NCBI GenBank assembly: GCA_023242925.1
Contig: CP096134.1
Span: 2,871,501-2,935,500 of the forward strand
DNA: 64,000 nucleotides
From: Hyphomonadaceae bacterium JAD_PAG50586_4
Lineage (GTDB): Bacteria; Pseudomonadota; Alphaproteobacteria; Caulobacterales; Aquidulcibacteraceae
Direction: 5' to 3'
This document shows positions 1 through 8,476 of this stretch, in pieces (position 1 is the first letter of the stretch; every line of letters begins with the position of its first letter). The translations under genes were made by a program, and so were the position numbers. The notes below the pieces were generated by a model, which was given only the letters and a program-made list of their open reading frames with translations, was not told the origin of the DNA and did not search any database.

Positions 1-1056
1 GCCCGCATCGACGGTTACCTCGCCTTCGGCGGCGGCCGCTTCATCAATGGCTCCGGTTGGGCCATTCGCGCGCCCAACGTCCGCGTCGGCGGCAATCTCA
101 CGCTGAAGATCGATGAAAACGGCTTTGCCCCGCATGGACAAAAGACTGTCGTTGAGGGCGGGCTGAAACTTGATCGCGCGCGCATCGACGGCGCGCTCTC
201 CTGGCTCAATCTCGAACTGCGTGGTCCTGGGCCCGACAATATGAAAGGCGCGTATTTCTCCTTCGCCGACGCGCAGATTTCCGGCCCCATCCAAGCGCGC
301 ACGCTGGTCACACAGCAAGATGCGCGCATCGACGCCTCAGGCGCGGTGTGTTCGGCGCTCGACGATGAGGTAAAGACTGGCTGGGGCGCGGAAACCGCGG
401 CGCTCACACTCGACGGCTTCGGCTACCAGCGCATCGATAGCGCGAGCGAAAGCTGGCGCGCACGCCTTGCCTGGTTGAAGCGCTCCAGGCGCGACGGCGA
501 TCGGTTCTCGCCGCAACCCTTTACGCACGCCGCCAACGTCTATGCCCGTGCTGGTCGCCGCGAAGACGCGCGCCGCATTCTGCTTGCGCAACACGATCTG
601 CGCACTGTCTCCGCCTCGGCTGGCCCGATCACCTGGGCGCTCTCGTCATTGTTCGGATTGATCGCCGGCTACGGTTTGTCGCCAATTCGTGTTGTGCGCG
701 CGCTTGTACTCTTCCTCGCGCTCGGCGTCGGCGGCGTGCTGGCGATGAACGCGCAGGGCGCGCTGGTGACGCCGCAAGGCCGCGCCTGCAACGGCGCGAT
801 CGAGCCCACGCTCTACGCCATAGATGTAGCGCTGCCCGTGATCGACCTCGGCCAAGAGGGCCGCTGCTTGCCCGGCCGCACCGCGCGCGCCGAATTGCCG
901 CAAGGCATGGCCGTCTCGCAAACCAACGATTGGCGTGTGTTCGAAGGGGTCGCCCTCTGGCGCTGGGCGCACGCGCTTTACGCCATGCTGGGCGCGATCT
1001 TGACCGCGCTGGCCGTGGTGACGTTCTCCGGCATCATGAAGCCCAAGGACGATTAA
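1..1056 (+). CDS. membrane protein, 3' part only (5' end outside window)
   Basis: The frame is open to base 1, so only the C-terminal 351 residues are present. About the first 150 residues are rich in Gly, Asn and Asp with alternating hydrophobics, as in beta-helix rungs. A charged helical stretch with a QPFTHAANVYARAGRREDAR element follows, then hydrophobic segments near residues 207-240 and 316-345. This order resembles the large proteins often labelled membrane-associated oxidoreductase, but I see no oxidoreductase motif. Function unknown; probably an inner-membrane-anchored protein. Confidence 0.7.
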   Translation, partial: ARIDGYLAFGGGRFINGSGWAIRAPNVRVGGNLTLKIDENGFAPHGQKTVVEGGLKLDRARIDGALSWLNLELRGPGPDNMKGAYFSFADAQISGPIQARTLVTQQDARIDASGAVCSALDDEVKTGWGAETAALTLDGFGYQRIDSASESWRARLAWLKRSRRDGDRFSPQPFTHAANVYARAGRREDARRILLAQHDLRTVSASAGPITWALSSLFGLIAGYGLSPIRVVRALVLFLALGVGGVLAMNAQGALVTPQGRACNGAIEPTLYAIDVALPVIDLGQEGRCLPGRTARAELPQGMAVSQTNDWRVFEGVALWRWAHALYAMLGAILTALAVVTFSGIMKPKDD

Positions 1057-1143
1057 TCTCGGCAAGCAGTGCTATTCGCAGACAAGCTCTTGCACCCCAA
1101 GCGCGCAGCCGCTCTTTAGCGGCAAAACCTTTGGGGGACATCC

Positions 1144-3012
1144 ATGCTTCGTCGCACGCTTCTCGCGTCCGCTCTCGCTATTCCGGCACTTTCGGCCTGC
1201 GCTACCGCTACGGGCGGCGCCCGCGATCCACTGGCGCCCTTGCCGCTGGACGCAAGCTCGCACGCGCGCCCCGAAATCGCGCGCGTCACTCATGTCTCGC
1301 TCGACCTGACAGCGGACTTCGAACGCAAAGTCATGCGCGGCAAAGCCTCGCTCTCGATCGTCGCGCGCGACGACGCAACTGAGATCGTGCTCGACAGCTT
1401 GAACCTGGTGATCCATCGCGTTCGCGCCGGCGGCGCTGAGACCACCTTCACGCTCGGCGAAAGCCGCCCCTCGCTTGGCGCGCCGCTCACTATCGCGCTC
1501 AATGGCGCGCGCACGATCGAGATCGAATATGAAAGCGGCCCCGACGCCGCGTCGCTGCAATGGCTGACGCCCGCGCAAACCGCGAGCAACAAGCAATTCC
1601 TGTTCAGCCAAGGCCAATCGATCCTCAACCGCACTTGGATCCCGACTCAAGACAGCCCTGGCATTCGCCAAACCTACGACGCGCGCATCGTGGCGCCCGA
1701 GGGGCTAAAGGTGGTGATGAGCGCCGAAATGCTGACGCCGGACGGCGAGCCCGCGGGCGCCGGCCAACGCGCCTTCCGCTTCCGCATGCCGCAACCGATC
1801 CCGCCTTATCTCATCGCCATCGGCATCGGCGATCTCGTCCACCGCGCCACCGGTCCGCGCACCGGCGTCTATGCCGAGCCCAGCGTGGTTGAGCGCGGCG
1901 CCTACGAATGCGCCGACATGGAACGCATGATGGACGTCGCCGAAGCGCTCTACGGCCCATATCGCTGGGGCCGCTACGACGTGCTCATCCTGCCGCCGTC
2001 ATTCCCCTATGGCGGCATGGAGAATCCGCGCCTCACCTTCCTCACGCCGACGTTCCTTGCTGGCGACCGCAGCCTCGTCTCGCTCGTCGCGCACGAACTC
2101 GCGCACTCGTGGTCGGGCAATCTCGTTACCAACGCGGTGTGGGCCGATGGCTGGCTCAATGAAGGCTTCACCTCCTACATCGAAGGCCGCATCGGCGAGG
2201 CCCTGTTCGGCGAAGAGAATGCGCGCATGGCCGAAGCGCTCGCCTGGGCCGATATCCAGACCGCGCTCACCACGGTGTCGCCCGCGGGACAACGCCTGCA
2301 CTGGACCGGCGAAGTCGACGCCAACGACAATTCGAGCGCCATCACTTACGACAAAGGCGCGCTCTTCCTTCGCACGGTGGAACGCATCGTCGGCCGCACG
2401 CGGCTCGACACCTATCTGCGCTCGTATTTCGATCGCTACGCCTTCCAGCCGATGACGACACAGCAATTCCTGGCCGATTTCCGCCAGCATGTTGTCCGCA
2501 ACGACGTCACACTCGAAGCGCAATTGATGCTCGATCAATGGGCCTACGAACCGGGCATTCCATCGAACGCGCAAGCCCCGGTCGCCGCTGGCTTCAACGA
2601 AATCCCCGGCTACATCGAAGCCTTCGTTGCTGGGGGCCCGCCTGCCGCTGCGCCGTGGGAGCATTGGAACACGATGCAACGCCAACGGTATCTGCAAACG
2701 CTGCCGCGCGAATTGCCGTTCGAACGCCTGCAGGCGCTCGAAGCCGCCTTCGGCCTGGACACCATCGGCAATATGGAAGTGCGATTCGATTGGCTCTCGC
2801 TCGCGATCAACAATTCATTCGAGCCGTCGTCCGCCGCGATCGAGCGTTTCCTCAGCGAACAAGGACGCGGCAAATTCGTTCGCCCACTCTATCGCGGTCT
2901 GATGGAACGCGGCGCCTGGGGCCAAGCACTCGCGCGCGGCACTTATGCCCACGCCCGCGCCGGCTATCACCCGATCGTCGCCGCAGCTGTGGATCGCATT
3001 CTGGCGAGCTAA
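1144..3012 (+). CDS. secreted M1-family zinc aminopeptidase (leukotriene A4 hydrolase-like lipoprotein)
   Basis: A 622-residue metallopeptidase that removes N-terminal residues from peptides. The zinc site HELAH is at residues 317-321 with the third ligand Glu340 in NEGFTSY, and the substrate-anchoring GGMEN loop is at 290-294. The length and a C-terminal helical domain after residue 500 fit the LTA4-hydrolase-like branch. The N-terminus is a signal peptide with lipobox LSAC (Cys19), so it is probably a periplasmic lipoprotein. The ATG follows TTTGGGGGACATCC, a good ribosome site. It stands alone, followed by a palindromic repeat. Confidence 0.93.
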   Translation: MLRRTLLASALAIPALSACATATGGARDPLAPLPLDASSHARPEIARVTHVSLDLTADFERKVMRGKASLSIVARDDATEIVLDSLNLVIHRVRAGGAETTFTLGESRPSLGAPLTIALNGARTIEIEYESGPDAASLQWLTPAQTASNKQFLFSQGQSILNRTWIPTQDSPGIRQTYDARIVAPEGLKVVMSAEMLTPDGEPAGAGQRAFRFRMPQPIPPYLIAIGIGDLVHRATGPRTGVYAEPSVVERGAYECADMERMMDVAEALYGPYRWGRYDVLILPPSFPYGGMENPRLTFLTPTFLAGDRSLVSLVAHELAHSWSGNLVTNAVWADGWLNEGFTSYIEGRIGEALFGEENARMAEALAWADIQTALTTVSPAGQRLHWTGEVDANDNSSAITYDKGALFLRTVERIVGRTRLDTYLRSYFDRYAFQPMTTQQFLADFRQHVVRNDVTLEAQLMLDQWAYEPGIPSNAQAPVAAGFNEIPGYIEAFVAGGPPAAAPWEHWNTMQRQRYLQTLPRELPFERLQALEAAFGLDTIGNMEVRFDWLSLAINNSFEPSSAAIERFLSEQGRGKFVRPLYRGLMERGAWGQALARGTYAHARAGYHPIVAAAVDRILAS

Positions 3013-3018
3013 TCACGC

Positions 3019-3058
3019 TTTGGACCGTCGGCGTTTGCCGGCTGCAAGCCGGCGGTCC
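3019..3058. repeat. palindromic intergenic element (REP-like hairpin)
   Basis: An outer GGACC/GGTCC pair encloses a 7-bp GCCGGCT/AGCCGGC stem with a GCA loop. It sits between the M1 peptidase stop and the FMN reductase start. A related GGCTGCAAGCCGGACC string lies at about 26660, between the P450 and pyk genes, so it may be a dispersed element that could also act as a weak terminator. Confidence 0.5.
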
Positions 3059-3069
3059 ATATTCGGCGC

Positions 3070-3624
3070 ATGACACCGATTAAAGTCCTCGGCTTCGCCG
3101 GCAGCCTGCGCCACGGCTCGTACAATCGCGCGCTGATCCGCGCCGCTCAAAAACTAGCGCCCGAGGGCATGACCTTCGATGTCATCGATCTCGACGACAT
3201 CCCGCTCTACAATGGCGACGTCGAAGCCCAAGGCGATCCGCTTGGCGTCACCGCATTCAAGCACGCCATCGCCGCCGCCGACGGCGTGCTGATCGCCACG
3301 CCCGAATACAATCACGGCGTCCCTGGCGTGATGAAGAACGCGATCGACTGGGCGTCGCGTCCACCGCGCGGCGCACCGCTCGGCGGCAAACCCGTCGGCC
3401 TGATCGGCGCATCGCCCGGCATGACCGGCTCCGCACGCGGGCAAAGCCAATTGCGCCAAGCCTTCGAGTTCACGAATTCCTATTGCATGCCGCAACCCGA
3501 AATTCTGGTGTATCGCGCGCACGAGAAATTCAACGCCGCCGGCGATCTCACGGACAATACCACCGCGAAATATCTCGCCGCCTACCTCGTGGCGTTTCAG
3601 GCCTGGGTGTTGCACTTCAAATGA
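3070..3624 (+). CDS. NADPH-dependent FMN reductase family protein
   Basis: A 184-residue flavodoxin-fold protein. GSLRHGSYNRAL near residues 11-22 is the FMN-phosphate loop of the SsuE/ChrR/AzoR-like family, and the PEYNHGVPGVMKNAIDW segment (about 79-95) is the second conserved FMN loop. It is expected to reduce FMN, quinones or similar acceptors with NAD(P)H in the cytoplasm. Its stop overlaps the start of the globin gene (ATGA at 3621), so the two are translationally coupled. That pairing suggests a joint redox or nitrosative role, which is inference. Confidence 0.9.
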   Translation: MTPIKVLGFAGSLRHGSYNRALIRAAQKLAPEGMTFDVIDLDDIPLYNGDVEAQGDPLGVTAFKHAIAAADGVLIATPEYNHGVPGVMKNAIDWASRPPRGAPLGGKPVGLIGASPGMTGSARGQSQLRQAFEFTNSYCMPQPEILVYRAHEKFNAAGDLTDNTTAKYLAAYLVAFQAWVLHFK

Positions 3625-4031
3625 TCGAAGCGAAGGACGCGGCGTTGATCACGCAAAGCCTCGAGATCGCCTCCGAGCGTGGCGGCGATCTCACCGATGC
3701 GGTCTATGCGCGCCTCTTCCAGGACCGCCCCGAGTTCGAAGCGCTCTTCGTCATGGACACGGACGGCGCGGTGCGCGGCGAGATGCTCTCACGCGTATTC
3801 GACGCCATTCTCGACTTCATCGGCGAGCGCGCCTACGCACACAATCTGATCCACGCCGAAGCCAGCAATCATGACGGCTACAACGTGCCGCGAAAAGACT
3901 TTGCCTTGTTCTTTCGGACGGTCGCACAAACAGTCCGCGACGCCAGCGGCGGGACATGGAGCACGCAAACCGACGATGCCTGGTCACGCCTGCTCGAAGA
4001 GATTGATCTCTTTATCATCGCAAACGCCTAG
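3621..4031 (+). CDS. globin-like heme protein
   Basis: 136 residues; the ATG at 3621 is chosen because it overlaps the reductase stop (ATGA). The all-helical pattern carries a probable proximal-histidine segment, NHDGYNVPRKDF (about residues 83-94), which matches the KHxxxxVxxxxY/F region of flavohaemoglobin-type single-domain globins. There is no reductase domain of its own, and the upstream flavin reductase could supply electrons. It ends convergently on the DUF1330 gene, sharing CTAG at 4028-4031. Confidence 0.75.
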   Translation: MIEAKDAALITQSLEIASERGGDLTDAVYARLFQDRPEFEALFVMDTDGAVRGEMLSRVFDAILDFIGERAYAHNLIHAEASNHDGYNVPRKDFALFFRTVAQTVRDASGGTWSTQTDDAWSRLLEEIDLFIIANA

Positions 4032-4453
4032 AGCGCGTCGCCAAATCCTTTGCCGCCCTGTAACGGCTTCAATCGGATCAATCGGCTCTCAACCACGGCG
4101 GCGGTGCGATGCTTGACCGCTTCGCGATAATCCCGATCGCGGATCATCGCAGCGAACGCGGCAGGGTTCGGATATTCGGCGATGAACGCCAAATCCCAAC
4201 GCTCGTCTTCCGGCCCGATGAGCACACAATCGAAACGCCCAATCCAGTGTTGGCGTCCGCCGAGGCGCTCGAACACCGGCCCGCTCTCGCGGGCATACGC
4301 CTTATAAGCCTCCGCGCCCGTCGCCTTGCGGCCGTCCTCGTAAACGGCATGTTCGCGCAAACGCACCAGATTGAGCATGTGGATCGGCCCCTCATCCGGC
4401 AACGCCTGAAAGGCCGCGAACTGCTCTTTGGTTGGGTTGATCAGGTCGCTCAC
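4028..4453 (-). CDS. DUF1330 family protein
   Basis: 141 residues starting at a GTG (4453) placed 8 bases after AGGAGG, which decides the start over the longer open frame. It is a small ferredoxin-like dimeric alpha/beta-barrel protein of the DUF1330/NIPSNAP type, with the typical GPIHMLNLVRL opening and a FIAEYPNPAAFAAM core. Biochemical role unknown. It is divergent from purD with 58 bases between starts. Confidence 0.85.
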   Translation of the reverse strand: MSDLINPTKEQFAAFQALPDEGPIHMLNLVRLREHAVYEDGRKATGAEAYKAYARESGPVFERLGGRQHWIGRFDCVLIGPEDERWDLAFIAEYPNPAAFAAMIRDRDYREAVKHRTAAVVESRLIRLKPLQGGKGFGDAL

Positions 4454-4511
4454 GCACGCCCCTCCTGCCGTTTGGCTTGACCATACGCGCACTCCGCCGC
4501 AATCCAAGCCT

Positions 4512-5789
4512 ATGAAGATTCTGATTGTTGGTTCCGGCGGGCGCGAGCATGCGCTGGGCTGGAAGCTCGCCCAAAGCCCGCTCGTCAGCGAAATTATGTC
4601 CGCGCCGGGCAATCCCGGCTTGGCGGAGCTCGGTCGCACCTTTCCACTCAAAGTGGAGCAGGCGGCTGAGTTAGCCGCACTCGCTGCACGCGAACGAATT
4701 GATCTCGTTATCATCGGCCCCGAATCCGCCGCCGCCGCCGGCCTCGCCGATCATTTGAAAACACTCGGCGTGCCGTGCTTTGGTCCGAGCAAAGCAGCGG
4801 CCGAACTCGAAGCCTCTAAAGCCTTCATGAAAGAATTCTGCGTGCGCCACGGCGTGCCCACGGCGGAATACAAAGTCTTCGACGACGCCATCCACGCCAA
4901 GGCCTATCTCGGCGGTCGCGAACCGCCGTTCGTGATCAAGGCCGACGGCCTGGCCGCGGGCAAAGGCGTCGTCATCGCCGAAACGCGCGGCGCCGCCGAT
5001 GAAGCGATCAATGAAATCCTGTTCCTGCGCAAATTCGGAACGGCCGGTCAGCGCATCGTCATCGAAGATTTTCTGCCCGGCGAGGAGGCCAGCTTCTTTG
5101 CGCTCTGCGACGGCGAGACCGCGATCCCGCTCATCGCCGCGCAAGATCACAAGCGCGCATACGATGGCGACAAAGGCCCCAATACTGGCGGCATGGGCGC
5201 TTACTCGCCTGCGCCCATATTCACCGATACCGTGCGCGATCAGACGATGGAGCGGATCATTCTGCCCACTTTGCGCGGCATGAAGGCGGAGGGCAGGCCC
5301 TTCGTTGGCGTACTTTTCGCTGGACTGATGATCAGCGCCGACGGCCCCAAGCTCATTGAATTCAACGTGCGCTTTGGCGATCCCGAATGCCAAACCCTGA
5401 TGCGCCGGATGAAGAGCGATCTGGCGCCAGTACTCCTCGCCGCGGCCAAAGGCGAACTCGCGCAAGCGCCCGCGATGGAGTGGGATGATCGGCCGGCCGT
5501 CACCGTGGTCTATGCGGCGCAAGGCTATCCAGACGAGCCGCTCACCGGCTCGGTGATCCGTGGCCTCGAGCGCGCCAACTCAGTTGAGGACGTCGTCGTC
5601 TTCCACGCCGGCACGCGCCAGGACGAAGATGGCACGCTCCGTGCTGCGGGTGGACGCGTGCTCAACGTCACCGCCATCGGCGCCGATCTGCAAGCAGCGG
5701 TGAACAACGCCTACGCCGGCGTGCAGCGCATCGACTGGCCAGGCGGCTTTTGTCGCCGCGACATCGCCTGGCGCGCGCTGGCGACCTAG
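4512..5789 (+). CDS. purD: phosphoribosylamine--glycine ligase
   Basis: 425 residues. It catalyses the second step of de novo purine synthesis: 5-phosphoribosylamine + glycine + ATP to GAR. The N-terminal MKILIVGSGGREHALGWKL is the PurD signature, followed by an ATP-grasp core (IKADGLAAGKGV, EDFLPGEEASFFALCDG, PNTGGMGAYSP) and the C-terminal PurD domain. The ATG at 4512 is where family homology begins; no strong ribosome site precedes it. purT lies 5 kb downstream on the other strand. Confidence 0.97.
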   Translation: MKILIVGSGGREHALGWKLAQSPLVSEIMSAPGNPGLAELGRTFPLKVEQAAELAALAARERIDLVIIGPESAAAAGLADHLKTLGVPCFGPSKAAAELEASKAFMKEFCVRHGVPTAEYKVFDDAIHAKAYLGGREPPFVIKADGLAAGKGVVIAETRGAADEAINEILFLRKFGTAGQRIVIEDFLPGEEASFFALCDGETAIPLIAAQDHKRAYDGDKGPNTGGMGAYSPAPIFTDTVRDQTMERIILPTLRGMKAEGRPFVGVLFAGLMISADGPKLIEFNVRFGDPECQTLMRRMKSDLAPVLLAAAKGELAQAPAMEWDDRPAVTVVYAAQGYPDEPLTGSVIRGLERANSVEDVVVFHAGTRQDEDGTLRAAGGRVLNVTAIGADLQAAVNNAYAGVQRIDWPGGFCRRDIAWRALAT

Positions 5790-5833
5790 CGGCGACGCGC
5801 TTGGCGCCGGCTCTCACCCGTGCGAATAGCCCT

Positions 5834-6301
5834 ATGATACGCCGGAAATTCATCGCCAGCCTTAGCGTCGCCGCCTTTGGGCAGCTTGTTCGCGTGCGCA
5901 TGGAATTAGCTCAGGCATACACGCAATCGAAAGCCCGCAGTTTTTCGCAGAAAGCTTGGCGCGGCGCGTCGCAAGCGAGGGAATGCCTCCAATCCGTGAG
6001 ACATACGCTCAATTCGGCGCCTTCAATGGAGACATTTCCGCCATTGAAGGCGCGCTGATCCTGTTTGAGCGAGGGATACAAGGAAGCGAGGTCGTGGAAC
6101 GAGATAGAAGACGTCGCACTGAGAGACCAGCTGGGGGCAATCTACTATCTGCATGTTTTTGAGGACGTCACTTACCTGTTCACGCGACAAGATTTCGTGC
6201 GCACCGGGCCCCGCACGCGGAGTCTGACCGCCCTGACCTTTGGCAGCCAGTGGAACCAAGTTGCCGTGGCCACCACCCCTGGCTTCGCGAAACAGAACTG
6301 A
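5834..6301 (+). pseudogene. secreted hypothetical protein, reading frame broken twice
   Basis: The stretch from 5834 encodes MIRRKFIASLSVAAFG, a signal-peptide-like start. The plausible continuation switches to another frame near 5915 (SLARRVASEG, QFGAFNGDISAIEGALILF) and back near 6090 (RDQLGAIYYLHVFEDVTYL, FGSQWNQVAVATTPGF). Joined with one missing and one extra base, it gives about 155 residues with an unbroken, natural composition. The product family is not recognised. It could be a decayed gene or a victim of the sequencing indels seen throughout the window. Confidence 0.5.
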
Positions 6302-6332
6302 GGCGCGCGCTAACGCAGCGCTGGCAAAATAG

Positions 6333-6743
6333 TCAGTCGGAATATTTCTCGTGCTTTGGCTTCAGCTCTTCGTGCTCGCCGTATTCGAGATAAGACGCCG
6401 TGCATTGCGTGAACTTGCCGTCCTTCACCGTGTAGGCAAACATCGCCACATCGATGAATTCCGGCGCCGTGTTCGGCGGATCAGCCGGATCGAAGCCGCG
6501 CCAATTCACGCGCACCATCACCGTGCCGTTGTCCTCATGCGCATCGGTGATCTCGAACGACCATTGCCGATAGATCGAGAACAAGGTCGCGCACCAGCGC
6601 CGCAGCTGCACCGGCCCCGCGCCGAACACCAGGGGCAAAAACTCGTACCTGAACGTATCGCTCACCTGGTGGTCGAAATCCTCAACCCGGTTTGAAACCA
6701 CGCTTTCAAAGTGCGCCTGCGCCAGTTTTATCCCTGGTGTCAT
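6333..6743 (-). CDS. SnoaL-like / NTF2-fold protein
   Basis: 136 residues with an alpha+beta cone pattern: an N-terminal helix (FESVVSNRVEDF), a RYEFLPLVFG segment, then strands ending in CTASYLEYGEHEE. This is typical of SnoaL-type polyketide-cyclase/isomerase-like proteins, small cytoplasmic enzymes or ligand binders of unknown substrate. The ATG has GGGGAGG nearby. It is divergent from the phosphotransferase gene. Confidence 0.75.
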   Translation of the reverse strand: MTPGIKLAQAHFESVVSNRVEDFDHQVSDTFRYEFLPLVFGAGPVQLRRWCATLFSIYRQWSFEITDAHEDNGTVMVRVNWRGFDPADPPNTAPEFIDVAMFAYTVKDGKFTQCTASYLEYGEHEELKPKHEKYSD

Positions 6744-6890
6744 GCGTGCGCCTCCCCATCACCCGTCAGCGGCAGGCGACTTTCTTGCACCAAAGCCTTC
6801 CCCGATCCGGGGGAATGTTCAAGCTTGACCTTGCGGCGGACCGTTGCGCCGGCGCCCATCGCTGCTAACAAAGGCCAACGGGAGATAGCA

Positions 6891-7967
6891 ATGGCCGAAG
6901 AACTAAGACCGGAAGACGCATTTTCGGGCGTCAAACCGGTTGAGGAACGTCACCAGCTCGACCAGGCCAAGCTCAGCGCGTGGCTGGAGGCCAATGTCGA
7001 AGGTTTCGCAGGCCCGCTGACCTTGAACCAATTCAAGGGCGGCCAATCGAACCCGACCTATCAATTGGTCACGCCGGCCAAGAAATACGTCCTGCGCAAA
7101 AAACCTGGCGGCAAGCTTCTGCCGTCAGCGCATGCGGTTGACCGCGAGTATCGCGTCATCTCCGCGCTCTACCCGACGGGCTTCCCGGTCGCGCGCCCGT
7201 ACGCTTTATGCACGGACGACAGCATTGTCGGCGCCATCTTCTACGTGATGGAAATGGTCGAGGGCCGCATCCTCTGGAACGGCCGTCTGCCGGATTGCAC
7301 GAACGAAGAGCGCCGCGCCATCTACGAGCACAAAATCGCGACGCTCGCGCAGCTGCACAACACCGATGTCGAGAAAGTCGGTCTCAGCGATTTCGGCAAG
7401 CCCGGAAATTATTTCGCGCGCCAGATCGATCGTTGGTCGAAGCAATACAAACTGAGCGAGACCCAGACGATTGCGAAAATGGATCGTCTTATCGAGTGGC
7501 TGCCGCAAACTATACCGCCCGGCGAGCGCATCAGCGTCGTCCACGGCGATTATCGTCTCGATAACATGGTGCTGCACGCCACCGAGCCGCGCGTCATCGC
7601 CGTGCTCGATTGGGAGCTCTCCACGCTCGGCGATCCGCTGGGTGACTTCACCTATTACCTGATGAATTGGGTGATGCCGAGCGACGGCCGCGCGGGCCTC
7701 GGCGGCATCGATGTGGCGCCGTTGGGCATCCCAACCGTCGAGGAAGTCGTGAAGCTCTATTGCGACCAGACCGGGCGCACGAGCATTGATCAACTTGATT
7801 GGTATTTCGCCTACAACGCCTTCCGCCTTGCTTGCATTCTGCAAGGCATCGCCGGGCGCGTGCGTGACGGCACGGCTGCGAGCGCGCACGCGACGGAAAT
7901 GGTCAAGCGCATCGGCCCGCTTTCGGACGCGGCCTATATGTACGCTGAGCGCGCGGGCCTGAAATGA
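6891..7967 (+). CDS. APH-family phosphotransferase (ACAD10/11 kinase-domain-like)
   Basis: 358 residues; the start at 6891 follows GGGAGATAGCA. It has an aminoglycoside-phosphotransferase/protein-kinase-like fold with the catalytic loop VVHGDYRLDN (about residues 219-228) and the metal loop VLDWELSTLGDPL. The N-lobe FKGGQSNPTY and YVLRKKPGG correspond to the ATP-binding region. It closely resembles the kinase domain fused to ACAD10/11, implicated in 4-hydroxy acyl-CoA catabolism; the substrate here is not proven. Its stop overlaps the next gene by 4 bases. Confidence 0.9.
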   Translation: MAEELRPEDAFSGVKPVEERHQLDQAKLSAWLEANVEGFAGPLTLNQFKGGQSNPTYQLVTPAKKYVLRKKPGGKLLPSAHAVDREYRVISALYPTGFPVARPYALCTDDSIVGAIFYVMEMVEGRILWNGRLPDCTNEERRAIYEHKIATLAQLHNTDVEKVGLSDFGKPGNYFARQIDRWSKQYKLSETQTIAKMDRLIEWLPQTIPPGERISVVHGDYRLDNMVLHATEPRVIAVLDWELSTLGDPLGDFTYYLMNWVMPSDGRAGLGGIDVAPLGIPTVEEVVKLYCDQTGRTSIDQLDWYFAYNAFRLACILQGIAGRVRDGTAASAHATEMVKRIGPLSDAAYMYAERAGLK

Positions 7968-8311
7968 ACGAGCGGCAGCGCGATCTCTTCCTCTGGGTTT
8001 GGTCGCAACGGCGCAAACCCGGGCAGACCGCAATCGGCATACGCGGCGCGCTGATCGGCGCCGCAGGCGGCCTCCTCTTCACGCTGCTCATGTCGCCGGG
8101 CGCGCCATCAAGCGTGCCATCGTACGATACGGGTGGCCAAATTCTTGGGGCCTTGTCCGAGCATTTGCGGATATTGGTGCTTGCAGTGCCCGCCTTCGCC
8201 GGTATTGCATGGATTCTCGCCAATCGGATCTATGCGTCGCAAGAAGCGATGTATCAAGCTATCCTGCAATCGGCGCCCAGGCGCCGGCGCAGAAGCCGCA
8301 GATGCAAATGA
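7964..8311 (+). CDS. small membrane protein (possibly frameshifted at its 3' end)
   Basis: 115 residues as written, starting in an ATGA overlap with the kinase gene. Two hydrophobic segments (IGIRGALIGAAGGLLFTLLM and LRILVLAVPAFAGIAWILA) are followed by an abrupt Arg-rich end (RRRRRSRRCK). In the other frame the bases from about 8270 read GAQAPAQKPQMQMSDRG and run into the hydrophobic segment of the next feature. One missing base near 8270 would therefore give a single three-helix protein ending at 8397. Family unknown. Confidence 0.55.
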   Translation: MNERQRDLFLWVWSQRRKPGQTAIGIRGALIGAAGGLLFTLLMSPGAPSSVPSYDTGGQILGALSEHLRILVLAVPAFAGIAWILANRIYASQEAMYQAILQSAPRRRRRSRRCK

Positions 8312-8397
8312 GCGACCGCGGCCCAGCCATCGCGGTGGGCATAGCCTTTGCCGTGATCGCCATCTTCATCGCCGTGCTTTTCGTGATGTATTGGTGA
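8308..8397 (+). CDS. 29-residue single-span membrane peptide or C-terminus of the preceding gene
   Basis: It reads MSDRGPAIAVGIAFAVIAIF followed by nine more residues, essentially one transmembrane helix, with its ATG overlapping the preceding stop (ATGA at 8308). It may be translated on its own, or it may be the last helix of the upstream membrane protein if a base is missing near 8270. I favour the second reading because the upstream linker in this frame has normal composition. Confidence 0.45.
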   Translation: MSDRGPAIAVGIAFAVIAIFIAVLFVMYW

Positions 8398-8476
8398 GTG
8401 CGACCAATGACACGCGTAAAGTGTTGACAGTCTAAGGCCGCGATCCGATCAAACTTCATCGATTTTGGGGGATTGC

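Noticed and set aside
646..1065. Long open frames antisense to conserved genes
   Set aside because: High GC makes shadow frames common; they lack ribosome sites and have Arg/Ala-biased composition.
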